The position numbers were made by a program, and so were the translations under genes. Under the pieces are notes generated by a model. That model was not told the DNA's origin. It did not search any database and saw only the letters and a program-made list of their open reading frames with translations. A stretch of DNA of 7,506 nucleotides from an uncultured Planctomycetaceae bacterium (lineage in GTDB: Bacteria; Planctomycetota; Phycisphaerae; UBA1845; UTPLA1), in contig CALLKH010000416.1 of the NCBI GenBank assembly GCA_938008425.1, positions 1-7,506 on the forward strand, written 5' to 3'. Positions 1 to 5,201 of this stretch are shown piece by piece. Each line of letters begins with the position of its first letter. The stretch's first letter is position 1.

Positions 1-267
1 GATCAGGCAGCCGGTGAAGGTGGGCTCGTTGACCATGACGAGCACATCGAGGGCGTCGCCGTCCTCGGCGAGGGTTTGCGGAATGAAGCCGTAGTCGCCG
101 GGATAATGGCTGGAGGAAAACAGATACCGGTCGAGCTTCATCAGCCCCGTGGCCTTGTCGACCTCGAACTTGCTTCGCCGGCCCTTGGGGATCTCGATGA
201 TCGCGTTGACGACGTCGGGAATGTGCGTACCGGGGGGAACGTGGCCATAGACATCGTGGGCCGCCAT
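1..267 (-). CDS. ppa: Inorganic pyrophosphatase, family I (soluble), N-terminal part; 3' end outside the window
   Basis: Cytoplasmic enzyme that hydrolyses pyrophosphate to two phosphates with Mg2+, pulling biosynthetic reactions forward. Only the first 89 residues are present; family members run to about 170-220. Comparison with the E. coli enzyme places the active-site residues: Glu25 in IEIPKG, Lys33 and Glu35 in SKFE, Arg47 in LDRYLF, Tyr59 in GDYGF, and the metal-binding Asp69, Asp71 and Asp74 in DGDALD. The family signature usually has Pro or Glu where this protein has Ala72. ATG at 267 is chosen because GAGG lies 7 bases upstream and an in-frame stop (283-285) allows only a TTG otherwise. 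It follows gcvP by 84 bases in the same direction, so it may be read from the gcv transcript or from its own promoter. The family is clear; a link to glycine cleavage is not implied. Confidence 0.93.
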   Translation of the reverse strand, partial: MAAHDVYGHVPPGTHIPDVVNAIIEIPKGRRSKFEVDKATGLMKLDRYLFSSSHYPGDYGFIPQTLAEDGDALDVLVMVNEPTFTGCLI

Positions 268-351
268 CGCGAAACCTCGCAATCAAATCTGCTTAAACAG
301 GCAACAGTCTGCCGCCATACCATTGGCATCAGGCCGAACGATCGATGCGCT
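268..351 (-). other. gcvP-ppa intergenic region with ppa ribosome binding site and a near-palindrome
   Basis: Spacer of 84 bases between the gcvP stop and the ppa ATG. It contains the ppa Shine-Dalgarno (GAGG on the minus strand, 275-278, 7 bases before the ATG). The 12-base near-palindrome CTGCTTAAACAG at 289-300 has one mismatched symmetric pair. I see no hairpin followed by a T-run that would end the gcvP transcript and no convincing -35/-10 pair, so read-through from gcvP into ppa is possible. Confidence 0.5.
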
Positions 352-3231
352 CTACTTGTACTCATCGATCGGCGGGCAGGTGCACATCAGGTTGCGATCG
401 CCCCAGACATTGTCGATCCGCCCGACGAACGGCCAGAACTTCCGTTCGCGCGTTGACTCGGTCGGAAAGGCGGCATCCTCACGCGTATAGGAATGATCCC
501 ACGCCGACGACGCGATCACCTGGGCCGTGTGCGGTGCGCCCTTGAGCACGTTGTCCGTCCGATCGGCGCGGCCTTCTTCAATCGCCCGAATTTCACTTCG
601 GATTGCGATCATTGCCTCGCAGAAGCGATCCAATTCGGCCTTCGATTCACTTTCCGTCGGCTCGATCATCAGCGTGCCGGGCACGGGCCACGACATCGTC
701 GGCGCGTGGAAACCGTAGTCGATCAGCCGCTTGGCGACGTCATCAATCTTCACGCCCGCCGATTTATCGAACGGCCGGCAGTCGACGATGAACTCGTGCG
801 CGACGCGCCCGTTACGGCCGCGATAGACGAGTGGATAGTGGCCCTCAAGCCGATTGGCCATGTAGTTGGCGTTCAGAATGGCCACCTGCGTCGCCTTGCG
901 AAGCCCTTCGCTGCCCATCAGCGCGATATAGACATACGGTATCGGAAGAATCGCGGGGCTGCCGTAGGGCGCGGCCGACACGGGGCCGATGGACTTGCCG
1001 TCGGCGTTTGTGGCCGTCGGGTGGCCGGGCAGGAACGGCGCGAGGTGCGCCGCAACGCAGATCGGCCCCATTCCCGGTCCGCCGCCGCCGTGGGGAATGC
1101 AGAACGTCTTGTGCAAATTCAGATGGCAGACATCGGCGCCGATGTCACCCGGGCGGCACAGGCCGACCTGGGCGTTCATGTTCGCGCCATCCATGTAAAC
1201 CTGCCCGCCGTTGTCCTGCACGACCCGGCAAATTTCCTTGATGCCTTCCTCAAAGATTCCGGCCGTCGAAGGATACGTGACCATCAGCGCGGCCAGTTCC
1301 TTGCGATGCTCCTCGGCCTTGGCCTTGAGATCCGCGAAATCGATCGCCCCCTTGGCGTCGATGGCGATCGGCACGACGCGAAAACCGGCCATCACCGCGC
1401 TGGCGGCGTTGGTGCCGTGGGCTGAAACGGGAATCAAACAGACGTCGCGATGCTGGTCGCCCCTGTGCTCGTGATAGGCGCGAATCACCAGGAGGCCGGC
1501 GTATTCACCCTGCGACCCCGCGTTCGGCTGAAGCGAAACCGCGGCGAACCCGGTGATATCCGCGAGCCAGGCTTCGAGCCGGTCGAACATCTCCTCGTAT
1601 CCGCGCGTCTGATCGGCCGGTGCGAATGGATGGAGGTTTGCAAACTCGGGCCAGGTCACGGGGATCATTTCACTCGTGCCGTTGAGTTTCATCGTGCACG
1701 AGCCGAGCGAAATCATCGAGGTCGCGAGTGAAAGATCGCGCTGTTGAAGCGTGTAGATGTACCGAAGCATCTCGGTTTCGGAGTGGTAACGATTGAACAC
1801 CGGGTGCGTGAGGAATTCCGACTTCCGGGCGAAGTCGGCCGGGATGGTTGACTTGGTCGCGGCGGCCAGTTCTTCGACGTCCTCGCTTCCCGAGGCGCCG
1901 AAGGCCGACAGGATTGACTGCACGCCGGCGACGTCGATGGTCTCATCCAGTGCGATGCCGATCGAACCGTTGCCGAAATCGCGAAGGTTGATGGATCGTG
2001 CCCGGGCCGCATCCAGAACTTCCGCGGCGGTTCGACCGACGGGCTTCACGCAGACCGTATCAAACATCGGCTCGCCATCGACCTTGTGCCCGAGCCTGAC
2101 CAACGCGGCACGCAGCGTCTCGGCGGAGCGGTGCACGCGCGCGGCGATTCGGCGAAGGCCGGCCGGACCGTGGTACGCGGCGTACATGCCGGCCATGATG
2201 GCGAGCAGCACCTGCGCCGTACAAATGTTGCTCGTCGCCTTTTCCCGCCGGATGTGCTGCTCACGCGTCTGAATCGCCAGTCGAAAACCGGATCGGCCCT
2301 GGGCATCCTTCGAGACGCCGACGATGCGTCCCGGCATCTGGCGGGCATACTGTTCGCGCGTCGCCATGAACGCGGCATGCGGGCCGCCGAAACCCATCGG
2401 CACGCCGAATCGCTGCGAATTGCCGATGGCAATGTCCGCCCCCCACTCTCCGGGCGAGCGGATGAGCGTCAGCGCCAGCAGATCGGTCGCCGCGACCACC
2501 AGGGCGCCGGCGTCGTGTGCCTTTGCTGCGAGCGACTCATAGTTCTCAATGCGGCCTGTCGTCGTCGGATACTGCACCAGCACGCCGAAGATGTCGGGGC
2601 CGAAATCGGCCTTCGACGGATCGCCCACCGTGACCTTGAGCCCCAGCGGAATCGCGCGGGTCTTGATCACATTGATCGTCTGCGGGTGACAGTCGGCTGA
2701 AACGAAGAAGCCGTTGCGATCGCCGCTGACAAGGCGCTGGCACATCGTCATCGCCTCCGCCGCCGCGGTGGCTTCATCGAGAAGCGATGCGTTCGCGAGC
2801 GGCAGGCCGGTCAGATCGGCGACCATGGTCTGGAAGTTCAGAAGCGCCTCGAGGCGGCCCTGGGCGATTTCCGCCTGGTACGGCGTGTACTGTGTGTACC
2901 AACCGGGATTTTCAAGAATATTGCGAAGGATGACGCCGGGGGTGATGGTGCCGTGGTAGCCCATCCCGATGAAGGAGCGAAAGACCTTGTTCCGAGACGC
3001 CATGGTCTTAAGTTCAGAGAGCAGTTCGTGTTCGCCGCGCGGCTCGCCGATCGACAGCGAATCGTGCATGCGAATGTCCGCCGGAAGCGTCGCATCCGTC
3101 AATTCGTCCAGCGACCGGTAGCCGAGAGCGCCAAGCATCTCGACGATCTCGGCATCCGTGGGACCGATGTGGCGATGAACAAAGGTGTCAGTGGGTTTAA
3201 GCACTTCAGTGGGCGTCAGGGTGTCGGGCAT
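352..3231 (-). CDS. gcvP: Glycine dehydrogenase (decarboxylating), P protein, full-length single-chain form
   Basis: PLP enzyme that decarboxylates glycine and transfers the remaining aminomethyl group to the lipoyl arm of H protein; cytoplasmic. At 959 residues it matches the long form (E. coli has 957) and not the split GcvPA/GcvPB form. Visible marks: HRHIGP at 19-24 near the N-terminus; the N-terminal fold-type I half to about residue 445; GSCTMKLNGTSEM at 510-522; the C-terminal half with NLHKTF, where Lys708 is the expected PLP Schiff-base lysine, followed by HGGGGPG (714-720); and the conserved end near CTCPPIDEY. No catalytic segment is missing and the frame is intact. The ATG is chosen from the usual short lead before HRHIGP. 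A GGAG lies 11 bases upstream (3243-3246), rather far, so initiation may be modest. Last gene of gcvT-gcvH-gcvP, after a 231-base gap. Confidence 0.98.
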   Translation of the reverse strand: MPDTLTPTEVLKPTDTFVHRHIGPTDAEIVEMLGALGYRSLDELTDATLPADIRMHDSLSIGEPRGEHELLSELKTMASRNKVFRSFIGMGYHGTITPGVILRNILENPGWYTQYTPYQAEIAQGRLEALLNFQTMVADLTGLPLANASLLDEATAAAEAMTMCQRLVSGDRNGFFVSADCHPQTINVIKTRAIPLGLKVTVGDPSKADFGPDIFGVLVQYPTTTGRIENYESLAAKAHDAGALVVAATDLLALTLIRSPGEWGADIAIGNSQRFGVPMGFGGPHAAFMATREQYARQMPGRIVGVSKDAQGRSGFRLAIQTREQHIRREKATSNICTAQVLLAIMAGMYAAYHGPAGLRRIAARVHRSAETLRAALVRLGHKVDGEPMFDTVCVKPVGRTAAEVLDAARARSINLRDFGNGSIGIALDETIDVAGVQSILSAFGASGSEDVEELAAATKSTIPADFARKSEFLTHPVFNRYHSETEMLRYIYTLQQRDLSLATSMISLGSCTMKLNGTSEMIPVTWPEFANLHPFAPADQTRGYEEMFDRLEAWLADITGFAAVSLQPNAGSQGEYAGLLVIRAYHEHRGDQHRDVCLIPVSAHGTNAASAVMAGFRVVPIAIDAKGAIDFADLKAKAEEHRKELAALMVTYPSTAGIFEEGIKEICRVVQDNGGQVYMDGANMNAQVGLCRPGDIGADVCHLNLHKTFCIPHGGGGPGMGPICVAAHLAPFLPGHPTATNADGKSIGPVSAAPYGSPAILPIPYVYIALMGSEGLRKATQVAILNANYMANRLEGHYPLVYRGRNGRVAHEFIVDCRPFDKSAGVKIDDVAKRLIDYGFHAPTMSWPVPGTLMIEPTESESKAELDRFCEAMIAIRSEIRAIEEGRADRTDNVLKGAPHTAQVIASSAWDHSYTREDAAFPTESTRERKFWPFVGRIDNVWGDRNLMCTCPPIDEYK

Positions 3232-3319
3232 GAATCGAGCGACTCCGGATCTTGCCGAAGCCGCGCGGACATGTCATTCACGCACCGGCGGACGGCGACC
3301 AGTCATTAATCCAGGAAAT

Positions 3320-3348
3320 AGTTTAGCGAAGTCGCGCGGAAGTGGCTA
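3320..3348 (-). promoter_or_regulatory. Weak candidate promoter for gcvP
   Basis: On the minus strand TAGCCA (3343-3348) and TAAACT (3320-3325) are separated by 17 bases. Each matches the sigma-70 consensus at four of six positions. Transcription would start near 3313 and give a leader of about 80 bases before gcvP. Matches of this quality arise by chance, so this is only a candidate. The placement in the long gcvH-gcvP spacer is the main argument for it. Confidence 0.2.
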
Positions 3349-3405
3349 TTGAGCGGGGTTCCGGGGGCTTCATCCGATCCCGCCGGGCGGCCAATCCACA
3401 ATTGG

Positions 3406-3462
3406 TGCCGCCGGGCGTCGAACCCGTGAATAAACGGGAAAAGCCTTGCGATTCCGGCGGCA
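3406..3462 (-). repeat. Two-tier stem-loop directly after the gcvH stop codon
   Basis: The outer stem is nine perfect base pairs, TGCCGCCGG (3454-3462 read on the minus strand) with CCGGCGGCA (3406-3414). Its first base is the first base after the gcvH TGA. Inside is a second stem, CCCGT/ACGGG (3434-3438 with 3423-3427), closing a 6-base loop. No T-run follows, so it is not a standard intrinsic terminator. It could protect the gcvTH 3' end, slow transcription, or be a by-product of GC-rich sequence. The pairing is seen directly; the function is inferred. Confidence 0.5.
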
Positions 3463-3846
3463 TCAGTGGCCGGACAGCTGCGCCTCATACTGGTCGGCCG
3501 CGAGCAGCCCCTCCAGCGCGGCAGCGTCCGAAACCTTCACTTTGATCATCCAGCCGGCCGCCATGGGGTCGGAATTCACCAGTTCCGGCGCGTCATTCAG
3601 CTTGGAATTGACCTCGGTCACGACGCCCGAGACGCCGGCGATCAGGTCGCTGGTCGCCTTGACGCTCTCCACCTCGCCGAACGGCTTGCCGGCTTTCAGC
3701 TCCTTGCCGACCGACGGAAGCGAAACGTAGGTGATGTCGGTCAATTCGTCCGCGGCGAACTGGGTGATGCCGATCGTGCAGATATCACCTTCGAGCTTGT
3801 GCCATTCATGCGACTTAAGATAGCGCCGGTCGTTGGGTACACTCAC
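3463..3846 (-). CDS. gcvH: Glycine cleavage system H protein (lipoyl carrier)
   Basis: Small carrier protein whose lipoyl-lysine arm shuttles the aminomethyl intermediate from P to T protein and is reoxidised by L protein (dihydrolipoyl dehydrogenase). At 127 residues it has the normal family length. The lipoylation site is Lys63 in GEVESVKATSDL, followed by the conserved turn IAGVSGVV (69-76). The opening KSHEWHKLEGD and TIGITQFAADELTDI (24-38) are also typical. The frame starts with GTG (3844-3846). This start is supported by GAGGAG at 3855-3860, 8 bases upstream, and by a protein beginning shortly before the conserved YLKSHEW. It lies 109 bases after gcvT and 231 before gcvP. It needs lipoylation enzymes that are not encoded in this window. 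Identification is secure. Confidence 0.98.
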   Translation of the reverse strand: MSVPNDRRYLKSHEWHKLEGDICTIGITQFAADELTDITYVSLPSVGKELKAGKPFGEVESVKATSDLIAGVSGVVTEVNSKLNDAPELVNSDPMAAGWMIKVKVSDAAALEGLLAADQYEAQLSGH

Positions 3847-3955
3847 GATGAGAACTCCTCAATCCACTCTTGGTCCGGCCCGGCCGCGAAGGGCCCGGCG
3901 CGATGATCAGTTTGATTCGCCGGCGGGTGATGTTCCCGTCCGCATGGGCGTCATG
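3847..3955 (-). promoter_or_regulatory. gcvT-gcvH spacer with strong gcvH Shine-Dalgarno
   Basis: The 109-base spacer carries GAGGAG (3855-3860), which fixes the GTG start of gcvH. It is otherwise GC-rich with short GGCC-type self-complementary blocks around 3875-3900. I see no convincing promoter or terminator, so gcvH is most simply read from the gcvT transcript. The strong ribosome site contrasts with gcvT, which has none, and gcvP, whose site is distant. This fits a higher translation rate for the H carrier. Confidence 0.55.
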
Positions 3956-5053
3956 TTACTGCGGTTTCTTGTAGAACGGCAACGGAACCACCAACGCCGG
4001 CACGGCCGTTCCGCTGATGTCCACGGCCAGTTTCGTTTCAGGTGCGGCAAGCGCTGACTCGACGAACCCCATCGCGATCGACTTTCCGAGCGTGGGGCTC
4101 AGCGTACCGCTGGTGACTTCGCCGACCTCGCGATCGCCCGACAGAATCTTCGCCCCCTGCCTCGCGATGCGACGGCCTTCCAGCACGAGGCCGGTGATCT
4201 TTCGGACCGGACCGTCGGCGTCAACCTTCCGCAGGGCGGCCGCGCCGATGAAATCCTTGCTCAAATCCACGCACCACTTGCAGCCGGCGGAAATCGGATC
4301 GACGTCCTCGTTCAACTCGTGGCCATAGAGCGGCATGCCCGCTTCCATTCGAAGCGTATCGCGGGCGCCGAGGCCGGCCGGCTTGATGGTGACGCGGTCG
4401 TCATCGCTCTCCTTGGTCAGAAAGTCCCAGACGAGGACGCCGGCCATCGCGGGCAGCACGATCTCGAGACCGTCCTCACCGGTGTAGCCGCTGCGAAAGA
4501 CGCTGTAACCCATGCCCATGTAGGAACCGGTAACGAATCCGTAGCGGCCCATGTCGCCGATCTTGATGGGCAGCTTTTCGGCCTGCGACTTGAACATCGG
4601 AATGACCGCCGGGCCTTGAATCGCAAACATCGCGGATGCGGTCGTCGTGTCGTCGATCTTGACCGTCATGCCCTCGGCGTTCTTTTTCAAGTGCGCGACG
4701 ATCTTTTCGCGGTTACCCGCGTTGCAGACCATGTAGAGGTAATCCTTGGCGCGTGAGACGATCACGTCGTCGAGGATTCCTCCGCGATCGTTGCAGACGT
4801 GGCTGTAGGCCGATCGCCCCACCGCGAGCTTGGCGATGTTTCGCGTGCAGACGCGATCCAGCAGGCGTTCGGCATCGGCGCCTGTGAATTTCAGCCGCCC
4901 CATGTGCGAAACGTCGAAAATGGTGGCCGAAGAGCGGGTATAGACGTGCTCGTCGTTGATGCCGCGATACATGACCGGCATTTCCCAGCCGCCGAACTCG
5001 ACAAGCCGGGCGCCGAGCCGCCGGTGGATTTCATTCAGAGGAGTCTTCAACAT
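3956..5053 (-). CDS. gcvT: Aminomethyltransferase, glycine cleavage system T protein
   Basis: Tetrahydrofolate-dependent enzyme that releases ammonia from the aminomethyl group on H protein and forms 5,10-methylene-THF. Its 365 residues fit the family. Landmarks in order: the N-terminal KTPLNEIHRRLGARLVEFGGWEMP (3-26, substrate-side fold), DVSHMGR (47-53), GGILDD (91-96), where Asp96 matches the catalytic aspartate, YTGEDGLEI (190-198, folate pocket), LGARDTLRMEAGMPLYGHEL (228-247), and the C-terminal barrel with TSGTLSPTLGKSIAMGFV (314-331). The sarcosine-oxidase/GcvT-like fold appears complete and it is unlikely to be YgfZ or dimethylglycine dehydrogenase, because gcvH and gcvP follow. The ATG at 5053 lies right before the conserved N-terminus. 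No Shine-Dalgarno precedes it, and a promoter-like element sits so close that the mRNA may be leaderless. Confidence 0.98.
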   Translation of the reverse strand: MLKTPLNEIHRRLGARLVEFGGWEMPVMYRGINDEHVYTRSSATIFDVSHMGRLKFTGADAERLLDRVCTRNIAKLAVGRSAYSHVCNDRGGILDDVIVSRAKDYLYMVCNAGNREKIVAHLKKNAEGMTVKIDDTTTASAMFAIQGPAVIPMFKSQAEKLPIKIGDMGRYGFVTGSYMGMGYSVFRSGYTGEDGLEIVLPAMAGVLVWDFLTKESDDDRVTIKPAGLGARDTLRMEAGMPLYGHELNEDVDPISAGCKWCVDLSKDFIGAAALRKVDADGPVRKITGLVLEGRRIARQGAKILSGDREVGEVTSGTLSPTLGKSIAMGFVESALAAPETKLAVDISGTAVPALVVPLPFYKKPQ

Positions 5054-5201
5054 GCCGCGAAGTGTAGAAGCGGAGCGTCGGCGCGGTCAAGGCGGGCGCA
5101 GGCCGGTGCCCCGCGTTTCGTTTCCTGCTTTGCACCGCTGAATATTCTTCAAGATCGGGTCACCGGCGATGGGCCCCGGGAGCCGATGTCGATGGCCCCG
5201 A
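5054..5201 (-). other. rnr-gcvT intergenic region
   Basis: Spacer of 148 bases. It contains a promoter-like pair next to gcvT but no reading frame of note. A 6-base-pair inverted repeat, CGGTGC/GCACCG with a 22-base loop, lies around 5100-5140. It has no T-run, and no hairpin plus T-run marks the end of rnr. The glycine riboswitch often found upstream of gcvT operons in other bacteria was looked for by its conserved core and is not seen. Confidence 0.5.
5061..5090 (-). promoter_or_regulatory. Candidate sigma-70-type promoter for gcvT, predicted leaderless start
   Basis: On the minus strand TTGACC (5085-5090, five of six matches to TTGACA) is followed after 18 bases by TACACT (5061-5066, four of six matches to TATAAT). 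Seven bases separate the -10 box from the ATG at 5053, so the expected transcription start falls on or beside the A of the start codon. The absence of a Shine-Dalgarno before gcvT agrees with this. It would make gcvT-gcvH-gcvP a unit separate from rnr. The pattern is seen; promoter activity is inferred. Confidence 0.45.

Larger units (their letters stand above)
3232..3462 (-). other. gcvH-gcvP intergenic region (231 bases), non-coding
   Basis: No gene-like reading frame is supported here. The 60-codon minus-strand frame covering 3306-3488 overlaps the gcvH end, lacks a good ribosome site and resembles nothing I know. The gcvH-proximal part holds a two-tier stem-loop (3406-3462) and two copies of CCGCCGGGCG (3380-3389 and 3408-3417). 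The gcvP-proximal part holds a weak promoter-like pair and the gcvP GGAG. I found no glycine riboswitch core. The spacer is much longer than needed for simple operon coupling, which suggests separate control of gcvP or an RNA element. Confidence 0.6.

Noticed and set aside
493..1425. 310-codon plus-strand open frame antisense to gcvP
   Set aside because: Shadow of gcvP: GC-rich codons leave long open frames on the opposite strand, and the translation, rich in Arg, His and Asp, resembles no family and has no supporting start.
3403..3462. A tRNA gene, suggested by GGGTTCGACGCCC and a CCA end
   Set aside because: Only about 55 bases lie between the acceptor-like strands, there is no D arm or anticodon arm, and the T-stem would have three pairs. 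Kept only as a structural curiosity.
3306..3488. 60-codon minus-strand frame between gcvH and gcvP
   Set aside because: Overlaps the gcvH end in another frame, spans the stem-loop, has no good ribosome site and no recognisable protein features.
5054..5201. Glycine riboswitch upstream of gcvT
   Set aside because: The gap is short for a tandem riboswitch and the conserved core elements are not seen on the minus strand.
5091..5201. Rho-independent terminator after rnr
   Set aside because: Only short or imperfect inverted repeats occur (such as GGGCC/GGCCC and CGGTGC/GCACCG) and none is followed by a T-run.
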